From NCBI GenBank assembly GCA_014800945.1, contig JAAVFD010000010.1:54656-118655 (forward strand): a DNA stretch of 64,000 nucleotides, given 5' to 3'. Source of the stretch: Barnesiella sp. GTDB taxonomy: Bacteria > Bacteroidota > Bacteroidia > Bacteroidales > Muribaculaceae. Both the position numbers and the translations under genes were made by a program. Shown here in pieces: positions 34,970 through 42,764 of this stretch (positions are counted from its first letter, which is position 1; each line of letters begins with the position of its first letter). The notes beneath the pieces are model-generated. The model saw only the letters and a list, made by a program, of their open reading frames with translations. It did no database searches and was not told the DNA's origin.

Positions 34970-36905
34970 GTCTGTTATTAAACCGGATTCTGCAAAGTAT
35001 CCGCTGCTGAGTGCTATCAATTCGCCCGAGGATCTGCGCAATCTCCCTCTTGACAAGTTGGGAGGGGTGTGCAATGATATCCGCGGCTTTCTCATAGAAA
35101 ATCTTTCAACAAACCCGGGACATTTCGCATCAAGCATGGGTGCGGTTGAGCTCACGGTTGCACTCCATTATGTTTTCAACACTCCTTACGACCGCATTGT
35201 GTGGGATGTCGGTCATCAGGCTTACGGACATAAATTGCTTACAGGCAGGGCAGGGCGTTTTCACACCAACCGCAAGCTCGGAGGGTTAAGCGGTTTTCCA
35301 AACCCGGATGAAAGTGAATATGATACATTTACAGCGGGTCATGCCTCCAACTCAATTTCGGCGGCTCTTGGAATGGCAGCTGCAGGTGCTTTGAAGCATG
35401 AATCACCCGCTCGTCATGTGGTGGCTGTTATAGGCGATGCGTCCATTGGCGGCGGTCTCGCTTTCGAGGGGCTCAATAATGCGGCTAATGCAAACAGCAA
35501 TCTGCTCATTATTCTCAACGACAACGATATGTCGATAGACCGTAATGTGGGCTCGCTCAACTCTTATCTCGCTCATCTCACTGCCTCTAAGGGCTATAAC
35601 AGCGTGAGGTACCGTTTCGGTAGGCTTGCGCGTAAAATGGGTTTGGTGACAGATAGCGGCAAGGGGCGCATACAGAGGTTTAACAACAGCCTGAAATCGC
35701 TGATTACTAAGGAACAGAATATTTTCGAGGGACTTAACATCAGGTATTTCGGACCATTTGACGGACACGATTTACCTCGAATAATAAAGGTTCTCAACGA
35801 CATCAAGGATATACCCGGTCCGAGGCTGCTGCATCTGCGCACGGTCAAGGGCAAAGGTTATGCTCCTGCCGAGAATGACCCGGCTCCGTGGCATGCTCCG
35901 GGCTGTTTTGACCCGGAGAGCGGCGAGCGCAAGGGTGAGGCTGACGATAAGCATAACCCCAAATTTCAGCAGGTGTTCGGCAACACTATCACCGCACTTG
36001 CTGAGAAGAATGACAGAATAGTGGGAATCACAGCGGCAATGTCTTCCGGCACATCGCTGAATATAATGCAGAAGGTGATGCCTGAAAGGGTATTTGATGT
36101 GGGAATTTCAGAAGGGCATGCCGTTACTTTTGCCGGCGGTCTCGCTAAAGAGGGTATGCTGCCTTTTGTCGCTATTTATTCTGCGTTCATCCAGAGGGCT
36201 TACGACAATATTATTCATGATGTGGCGGTGCAGGAACTTCCTGTTACTTTCTGCATTGATCGCGCGGGGCTTGTTGGTGAGGATGGCGTCACTCATCACG
36301 GTGTGCTTGATCTGGCATATATGAGGGCTATTCCTGGAATGACTGTTGCAGCTCCGCGGGATGCCGACACTCTACGCTCGCTGCTCTACACGGCACAGTT
36401 GCCGGAAAGAAAGGGCGCATGGGCTATACGCTATCCGCGCGGCAGAGGATATTGCTCAAATCCTGATGCTCCTTTTACTCCAATAGTCATTGGTAAGGGG
36501 GAGCAACTCCGTGAGGGAGCAGACGTGAATGTCTTGAGCCTCGGAGCGTTGGCTTCGGAGGTAGAGAAGGCTCTTGATATGGCGGCTCAGAAGGGAGTTG
36601 AGTGCGCGCACTATGATATGATTTTTCTGAAACCGCTCGATGAAGATATTCTTGAAAAGGTGGCTAAGACCGGCAAACCGATTGTTACGGTTGAGGATGG
36701 TACCGTAGAGGGCGGACTTGGCGGTGCTGTGCTCGAATGGCTTGCAAAAAAAGGCTATCAGCTGCCTGTAACAAGAATAGGTGTGCCTGATGCTTTTGTG
36801 CCTCACGGCAAGGTGCCGCAGCTTTTCAAGCTTTGTGGTATGGATGCTGATGCTATTGCCAAAGCGGTTGTTGCTGCGGCGGGAAAGGAGGTTGCTGAAC
36901 TATGA
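34941..36905 (+). CDS. dxs: 1-deoxy-D-xylulose-5-phosphate synthase
   Basis: A 654-residue thiamine-diphosphate enzyme that condenses pyruvate and glyceraldehyde 3-phosphate in the first step of the MEP isoprenoid pathway. Motifs: WDVGHQAYGHKLLTGR, the TPP/Mg site GDASIGGGLAFEGLNN through NDNDMSI, AGGLAKEGMLPFVAIYSAF and HHGVLDLAYMR. I use ATG 34941 (MTTLKVPTDES) after an in-frame upstream ATG at 34902 whose codons belong to the small membrane gene. Its end overlaps trkA by 4 bases. Confidence 0.96.
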   Translation: MTTLKVPTDESVIKPDSAKYPLLSAINSPEDLRNLPLDKLGGVCNDIRGFLIENLSTNPGHFASSMGAVELTVALHYVFNTPYDRIVWDVGHQAYGHKLLTGRAGRFHTNRKLGGLSGFPNPDESEYDTFTAGHASNSISAALGMAAAGALKHESPARHVVAVIGDASIGGGLAFEGLNNAANANSNLLIILNDNDMSIDRNVGSLNSYLAHLTASKGYNSVRYRFGRLARKMGLVTDSGKGRIQRFNNSLKSLITKEQNIFEGLNIRYFGPFDGHDLPRIIKVLNDIKDIPGPRLLHLRTVKGKGYAPAENDPAPWHAPGCFDPESGERKGEADDKHNPKFQQVFGNTITALAEKNDRIVGITAAMSSGTSLNIMQKVMPERVFDVGISEGHAVTFAGGLAKEGMLPFVAIYSAFIQRAYDNIIHDVAVQELPVTFCIDRAGLVGEDGVTHHGVLDLAYMRAIPGMTVAAPRDADTLRSLLYTAQLPERKGAWAIRYPRGRGYCSNPDAPFTPIVIGKGEQLREGADVNVLSLGALASEVEKALDMAAQKGVECAHYDMIFLKPLDEDILEKVAKTGKPIVTVEDGTVEGGLGGAVLEWLAKKGYQLPVTRIGVPDAFVPHGKVPQLFKLCGMDADAIAKAVVAAAGKEVAEL

Positions 36906-38239
36906 AGATTGTTATAGCCGGCGCCGGAGAGGTAGGCTCTCATCTCGCCAAACTGTTGTCTCGCGAGGAGCAGGATATAATTCTTATAGATAAGGATGCT
37001 GATAAGCTGTCGGCTATAGATGCCAACTATAATCTTATGACCATGACCGGTTCACCAATGTCTTTCAATGTACTCAGGGAGGCGGGAGTGGAACATTGCG
37101 ACCTGTTTGTTGCCGTAACGCCTTTTGAAACCAACAATGTTATTGCTGCATCGGTAGCAAAGAGTCTCGGAGCGCATAAAACCGTTGCAAGAATCGATAA
37201 CTATGAGTTTATGGAGCGGAGCCACGCAGAGTTTTTCTCGCGTATGGGCGTCAATCAACTTATATATCCTGAGTATCTTGCTGCCAAGGAGATCATGACC
37301 TCGCTCGAGAGAACATGGGTGCGTACTTGGTTTGAGATTCATAACGGGGAGCTGATTGTTGTGGGCGTAAAGATTCGTGATGCGTCTGCCGAGCTATGCG
37401 GTATGCAGCTCAAGCAACTTGCCATGCAGCAGCATTTCTTTCATGTGGCTGCGATTCGTCGTTCGCAGGAAACAATTATTCCGCGTGGTGATGACATTAT
37501 TCAGCAGAATGATATCCTTTATTTTACAACCACTCGCGATCACCTTGACTCTATCCGAGAAATGTGCGGCAAGAAGCAGGAGGACATAAAAAAAGTGCTT
37601 ATTATGGGTGGTAGCCGAATAGCTATCAGACTTGTGGCGCTTGCAGGGAATAAGTATAAATTCAAAATCATAGATATTGACCGCAATAGGTGCGAAAAAC
37701 TCTGCGAGCGGTGTGATGATACCCGTATTATTCTTGGAGATGCCAGAAATATTGACACTCTTATTGAGGAGGGTATTGATGATATGGATGCCTTTATTGC
37801 TCTTACGGATAGCTCTGAAACAAATATCCTTGCTTGTCTCTCGGCTAAGGAGCATGGAGTGAGCAAGACAATAGCCGAGGTTGAGGATCTGCAGTTTATC
37901 TCGGCTGCTGAAAATCTCAATATCGGCACGGTGATTAATAAGAAACTGTTGGCGTCAAGCAATATCTTCCAGATTCTTCTGGACACTGATTCCTCTTCCT
38001 CGAAATTTATGGCTCTTGCCGATGCTGATGTTGCCGAGATAGAGGTTAAACCAAAGTCAAAAATCACTAAAGCACCGGTTAAGGATTTGAATCTTAGCAG
38101 AGATATGACAATAGCCGGACTTATTAGAAACGGTAAGGGTATGCTTGTGAGCGGTAATACTCTCATAGAAGCGGGAGACAGGGTTGTGGTATTTTGTCTT
38201 TCCGGTGCAATCCATAAGATTGAGAAACTGTTCGGCTGA
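36902..38239 (+). CDS. trkA: Potassium uptake regulatory protein TrkA
   Basis: A 445-residue cytoplasmic gating subunit with two tandem RCK modules. The first NAD-binding motif is VIAGAGEVGSHLAKLLS at the N-terminus and the second is VLIMGGSRIAIRLVALAG near residue 230; each is followed by a TrkA_C domain. It overlaps dxs by 4 bases and trkH by 1 base, so it is translated together with its channel partner. Confidence 0.95.
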   Translation: MKIVIAGAGEVGSHLAKLLSREEQDIILIDKDADKLSAIDANYNLMTMTGSPMSFNVLREAGVEHCDLFVAVTPFETNNVIAASVAKSLGAHKTVARIDNYEFMERSHAEFFSRMGVNQLIYPEYLAAKEIMTSLERTWVRTWFEIHNGELIVVGVKIRDASAELCGMQLKQLAMQQHFFHVAAIRRSQETIIPRGDDIIQQNDILYFTTTRDHLDSIREMCGKKQEDIKKVLIMGGSRIAIRLVALAGNKYKFKIIDIDRNRCEKLCERCDDTRIILGDARNIDTLIEEGIDDMDAFIALTDSSETNILACLSAKEHGVSKTIAEVEDLQFISAAENLNIGTVINKKLLASSNIFQILLDTDSSSSKFMALADADVAEIEVKPKSKITKAPVKDLNLSRDMTIAGLIRNGKGMLVSGNTLIEAGDRVVVFCLSGAIHKIEKLFG

Positions 38240-39714
38240 TGGGTGTAAAAAGATTCGGCATAAATTACCCTATGGTTCTAAGGGTAATAGGGTGGCTTCT
38301 TATGATAGAGGCTTGCTTTCTGCTTTTTCCCGCAGTAACTTGTATTATTTATGAGGAAAATGCCGATTTTAAGGCATTTGCTATAAGCGCGGCTGTTACC
38401 GTTGTGTCCGGTTGCGCTATGACTTTCGGAATCCGCCCCTCCAGGCATGAAATGGGTAAGCGTGAGGGGTTTCTGCTGACGGCTTGTGTTTGGGTGTTCT
38501 TCACTATCTTCGGAATGTTGCCGTTTATGCTTTGCAAGAATCCTCTATCTCTCAGCGATGCTTTTTTTGAGGGTATGAGTGGATTTACAACTACCGGAGC
38601 AACAGTTCTGGATTCGGTGGAGCATCTCGGACACGGTATGCAGTTATGGCGTTGCCTCATGCAGTGGATAGGCGGCATGGGAATAATTCTTTTCACGCTC
38701 GCGGTATTGCCTATGCTTAACTATAGTGGTGGTATGCAGATGTTTAATGCAGAGGTGACAGGTATTACTCACGATAAAATTCGACCGCGAATATCTCAGA
38801 CAGCAAAAGGACTGTGGGGAGTGTATTTTGCGCTTACTGCTGCTCTTACTATTTTGCTATGGGTTGGGCCAATGGATTTTTTTGATAGTATCTGCCATGC
38901 TTTTGCATCTATTTCTACCGGAGGCTATTCAACCAGAGACGATAGTATCGGCGCGTGGAATTCATCTTATGTCACAGCGGTGATAACAGTGTTTATGTTT
39001 CTCGGTGGGGTCAATTTCGCATTGCTCTTTAAGGCAGCTCGGGGTAATGTCAAGTCTCTGTGGAGCAACGATGTGTTCCGGGCTTACATAATTATTATCG
39101 GTGTCGCTTACATTTTATTTGTAACCTCAATTGTTGGCAAGGGACTTTACACGGGAATCGCGTCTGTTACTCTTGACCCTATTTTTCAAATCATCTCTAC
39201 TATCACATCTACCGGTCTTACGGCAAATAATTTTGAGGAATGGGGCACCTTCGTACTTGCCATTCTTATTGTGCTTATGTTTTTCGGAGCTTGTGCCGGC
39301 TCAACAAGTGGTGGTGCCAAGATTGACCGACTGATATATCTCTTCAAAAACACCCGAAACGAGCTTTACCGTTGCGTTCACCCTTCAGCAATTCTCAGCG
39401 TGAGAGTCAATGGCAAGGTCATTCCTACTGACACTGTGAACAAGGTGATTGCGTTCCTCTGTATATATGTCATGGTCATAGCTGTTGGAGGAATAGTGCT
39501 AACCGGTTTGAATGTACCTCTTGTCGATGCCTTTTTCTCTTCATTTTCCTGTGTCAGCAACACCGGTCTTGGTGCTGGTGTAACCGGTTACGGTGAAAAC
39601 TATGGTGCTATTCCTGACCTTGGCAAGTGGATTCTTTCTCTGCTAATGCTTATCGGGCGTCTTGAATTGTTTACGGTTCTGATTCTTTTTACTCCGGGAT
39701 TTTGGCGCAAATAA
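38239..39714 (+). CDS. trkH: Potassium uptake protein TrkH
   Basis: A 491-residue K+ channel-like membrane protein with four pore repeats. Selectivity-filter-like segments are visible: MSGFTTTGATVL, FASISTGGYST, ISTITSTGLTANN and SFSCVSNTGLGAGV. Pairs with the TrkA encoded immediately upstream (one-base overlap TGATG). No terminator is clear after it; uvrA follows with its own promoter. Confidence 0.95.
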   Translation: MGVKRFGINYPMVLRVIGWLLMIEACFLLFPAVTCIIYEENADFKAFAISAAVTVVSGCAMTFGIRPSRHEMGKREGFLLTACVWVFFTIFGMLPFMLCKNPLSLSDAFFEGMSGFTTTGATVLDSVEHLGHGMQLWRCLMQWIGGMGIILFTLAVLPMLNYSGGMQMFNAEVTGITHDKIRPRISQTAKGLWGVYFALTAALTILLWVGPMDFFDSICHAFASISTGGYSTRDDSIGAWNSSYVTAVITVFMFLGGVNFALLFKAARGNVKSLWSNDVFRAYIIIIGVAYILFVTSIVGKGLYTGIASVTLDPIFQIISTITSTGLTANNFEEWGTFVLAILIVLMFFGACAGSTSGGAKIDRLIYLFKNTRNELYRCVHPSAILSVRVNGKVIPTDTVNKVIAFLCIYVMVIAVGGIVLTGLNVPLVDAFFSSFSCVSNTGLGAGVTGYGENYGAIPDLGKWILSLLMLIGRLELFTVLILFTPGFWRK

Positions 39715-39769
39715 CAGTTAAATTGAGTTAGGGGAATTTAAGAGCTTTTTCTTATAGCTTGAAAATGTG

Positions 39770-39777
39770 TAATTTTG
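39770..39777 (+). promoter_or_regulatory. -7 promoter element of uvrA, leaderless-type position
   Basis: TAATTTTG ends only 6 bases before the uvrA ATG at 39784, so the transcription start would fall at or next to the start codon. Confidence 0.5.
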
Positions 39778-39783
39778 CAAGCT

Positions 39784-42630
39784 ATGGCTAAAAAAATCAA
39801 GGAAAAACAATATAATGCCGACTCTGAGGGTGCTATAAGCGCAAAGGGAGTCAGGGTTAACAATCTCAAGAATATTGATGTAGAAATTGAGCGTGGGGCA
39901 ATGACGGTTGTCACCGGAGTGAGTGGCAGCGGCAAGTCAAGTCTTGCATTCGATACCTTATACGCTGAAGGGCAACGACGCTATGTGGAGAGTCTGAGCT
40001 CTTACGCAAGGCAGTTTTTAGGCAGAATGCCCAAGCCCGAGGCGGAGTGGATTAAAGGGCTTCCACCGGCTGTTGCAATTGAGCAAAAGGTTACAACGCG
40101 AAATCCCAGAAGCACTGTTGGCACTGCTACGGAGATTTACGATTATCTGCGTCTGCTTTTTGCGCGCATCGGCAGAACATATTCTCCGGTGTCGAATCAG
40201 GAGGTTAAGAAGCATACCGTTGAGGATGTGGTGGATACTCTTTACACTTTTCCGGAAGGTACTAGATATGCTGTTACTGCGCCGGTTACCATGCCTGAAA
40301 AGCGTCGCCTCGTGTCACAACTTGACGTCTATCTTAAAGGTGGATATAGCAGGCTGCTGAAGGAGGGCAACTTCGTGGATATAGCCTCGCTGATTGCAGA
40401 GGAACCGACTGATGCTACCGGACTGGAGTTGGTTGTTGACCGAAGCATGGTCAAGGATGATGCCGATGAGCGCAGCCGTCTTGCTGAGAGTGCAGAAGCT
40501 GCTTTTTTTGAGGGGCATGGAGTTCTCAATCTTTGGATTTGGGTACCCGGGGAGGAGAATCCGCGTCGGCTGGAATTTTCAAAAAGGTTTGAGGCTGACG
40601 GAATTGAGTTTGTTGAACCGAGTGAGATGATGTTCAACTTCAATAACCCTTACGGAGCGTGTCCGGTGTGTGAGGGTCTCGGGCAGGTTGAAGGTATTGA
40701 TGAGAGAAAAGTAGTGCCGGATACCTCTAAAAGCGTTTATGAAGGTGCGGTTGCTCCTTGGCGAGGCGAAAAACTCGGGCTGTGGAAGCAGGAGCTGATA
40801 GCTATGGCGGATTCGGTGAATTTTCCGATACACAGGGCTTACAATCAACTGACACGTGCTCAGAAAGATTTTCTGTGGCATGGTGGAAATGGATTTGAAG
40901 GCATAGACGGTTTCTTCCGCATGGTGGATGCTAACCGACACAAGGTGCAGTATTCTGTCTTAAAAGCACGCTATCGCGGACGCACGACCTGTATGGAGTG
41001 TCACGGTTCGCGTCTCAGAAAAGATACCGAGTATGTCAAGATTGATGGTAAATCTATCAGCGACCTCTGCAATACACCTATTGAAAAACTGGCAGACTTT
41101 TTTGATAATCTCAGGCTTGACAATCACGATGAAAAGATTGCAGGGAGAATACTTACAGAAATTAAATCACGCCTGGCTTATTTGAAAGATGTGGGTCTCG
41201 GTTATCTAACTCTTAGCCGTCGTGCGGCTTCACTTTCCGGTGGTGAGAGTCAGCGAATTAATCTTGCAACATCTCTCGGCTCACCTCTAATGGGCTCTAT
41301 GTATATTCTTGATGAGCCGAGTATCGGACTGCATCCGCGTGACACCGGCAGGCTCGTCAATGTGATGCATAAACTGCGCGATGCCGGAAACACTGTGATT
41401 GTTGTTGAGCATGATGAGGATATTATGCGTGCTGCGGACAATCTTATTGATGTTGGTCCGGATGCAGGTAGTCTCGGAGGAGAAATAGTTTGGTCAGGAA
41501 AGGTGAACGATATTTCTGCTTCTACACCGGGGCATACAGCGGAGTTTCTTACCGGCAGAGATTCCATTCCGGTTCCTTCTTCAAGACGTAAATGGCGCGA
41601 TTCCATAGTAGTAGAAGGTGCCCGGGAGAATAATCTTAAGAATATTGATGTAAAGTTCCCTCTTGGGGTTCTGACGGCGGTTACCGGTGTCAGCGGTAGC
41701 GGTAAATCAACCCTTGTGCGCTCCATTCTCTATCCGGCCCTTCTCGCTCATCTGGACATTGTGCCATCCGGTGATAAACGTGTTACAGGTGAATTCAGTG
41801 CTCTTAAGGGAGACCTTTCGAGAATCTGCGGTGTGGAACTGGTTGATCAGAATCCGCTCGGCAGGTCATCGCGTTCTAATCCTGCGACTTACATGAAGGC
41901 ATTCGACGAAATTAGAAGGCTATATTCAGAGCAGCAGATGAGTAAACAGATGGGTTTCAAGCCCGGATATTTCAGCTTCAATGCCGAAGGCGGTCGCTGT
42001 GAGGAGTGCAAGGGTGACGGCACTCTAACTATTGAGATGCAGTTTATGGCTGACATAACTATGGTCTGTCCGGAATGCGGAGGTAAGCGATACAAGCGTG
42101 AGGTTCTTGAAGTTCTGTATCGGGGAAAAAGCATTTCCGATGTGCTGGATATGACTGTTGCCGATGCGATTGACTTTTTCGGCAGTGCTCCTGAAGGGTC
42201 GCTTACCGAGAAAAAGATAGTAAAACTGCTGAAGCCGCTTTATGACGTGGGTTTAGGTTACATAAAGCTGGGGCAGAGCACATCCACTCTTTCAGGTGGA
42301 GAGAGCCAGCGCCTTAAACTTGCAGGATACTTCGCATCAGAGAAGATGCAACCCACACTGTTTATACTTGATGAACCCACCACCGGGCTGCATTCGGCTG
42401 ATATATCAAGGCTTATGAAGTCGCTTGACGCGCTTGTGTCACGAGGACACACAGTTATAGTTATCGAGCACAATCTTGATGTTATAAAATCCGCCGACTA
42501 TGTGATAGACCTCGGGCCGGAAGGAGGAGAAGCCGGCGGAAACATTGTAGCCTCCGGCACCCCCGAGGATGTAGCTGCCAACCCGTCCTCCCTTACCGGT
42601 GCCTACCTCCGCCCCAAACTCTCCTCCTGA
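39784..42630 (+). CDS. uvrA: Excinuclease ABC subunit A
   Basis: A 948-residue DNA damage sensor of nucleotide excision repair. Two ATPase modules have Walker A GVSGSGKSS (45-53) and GVSGSGKST (about 635-643), two signature motifs LSGGESQRI and LSGGESQRLKL, and Walker B regions YILDEPSIGLHP and FILDEPTTGLHS. Zinc-finger cysteines appear in CPVCEGLG, CMECHG, CEECKGDGT and CPECGGKRY. I use ATG 39784 rather than the TTG at 39775, since the -7 element covers that region. Confidence 0.97.
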   Translation: MAKKIKEKQYNADSEGAISAKGVRVNNLKNIDVEIERGAMTVVTGVSGSGKSSLAFDTLYAEGQRRYVESLSSYARQFLGRMPKPEAEWIKGLPPAVAIEQKVTTRNPRSTVGTATEIYDYLRLLFARIGRTYSPVSNQEVKKHTVEDVVDTLYTFPEGTRYAVTAPVTMPEKRRLVSQLDVYLKGGYSRLLKEGNFVDIASLIAEEPTDATGLELVVDRSMVKDDADERSRLAESAEAAFFEGHGVLNLWIWVPGEENPRRLEFSKRFEADGIEFVEPSEMMFNFNNPYGACPVCEGLGQVEGIDERKVVPDTSKSVYEGAVAPWRGEKLGLWKQELIAMADSVNFPIHRAYNQLTRAQKDFLWHGGNGFEGIDGFFRMVDANRHKVQYSVLKARYRGRTTCMECHGSRLRKDTEYVKIDGKSISDLCNTPIEKLADFFDNLRLDNHDEKIAGRILTEIKSRLAYLKDVGLGYLTLSRRAASLSGGESQRINLATSLGSPLMGSMYILDEPSIGLHPRDTGRLVNVMHKLRDAGNTVIVVEHDEDIMRAADNLIDVGPDAGSLGGEIVWSGKVNDISASTPGHTAEFLTGRDSIPVPSSRRKWRDSIVVEGARENNLKNIDVKFPLGVLTAVTGVSGSGKSTLVRSILYPALLAHLDIVPSGDKRVTGEFSALKGDLSRICGVELVDQNPLGRSSRSNPATYMKAFDEIRRLYSEQQMSKQMGFKPGYFSFNAEGGRCEECKGDGTLTIEMQFMADITMVCPECGGKRYKREVLEVLYRGKSISDVLDMTVADAIDFFGSAPEGSLTEKKIVKLLKPLYDVGLGYIKLGQSTSTLSGGESQRLKLAGYFASEKMQPTLFILDEPTTGLHSADISRLMKSLDALVSRGHTVIVIEHNLDVIKSADYVIDLGPEGGEAGGNIVASGTPEDVAANPSSLTGAYLRPKLSS

Positions 42631-42664
42631 ATCTCCACCAATCGAGATCTGACTTATTAAATGT

Positions 42665-42705
42665 AGCCTTTCTATCTGTCATAAACCATGAAAGATAGGA
42701 GGGCT
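42665..42705 (+). terminator. Imperfect hairpin after uvrA
   Basis: AGCC plus CTATCT pair with AGATAG plus GGCT across a 16-base loop with a small bulge, followed by a pyrimidine-rich tract (TTCTCACTTATTTTTT). It separates uvrA from the defence-type operon. Confidence 0.5.
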
Positions 42706-42722
42706 TTCTCACTTATTTTTTA

Positions 42723-42730
42723 TATCTTTG
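42723..42730 (+). promoter_or_regulatory. -7 promoter element of the defence-type operon
   Basis: TATCTTTG about 35 bases before the methyltransferase start. It is the only good promoter-like element seen for the five coupled genes 42765-50227. Confidence 0.6.
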
Positions 42731-42764
42731 TATTCATCTACCACCAAATTTTCTTATTAAACAG

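Noticed and set aside
39735-39775. Terminator hairpin between trkH and uvrA
   Set aside because: The AAGAGCT/TAGCTT pairing is short, imperfect and has no T run.
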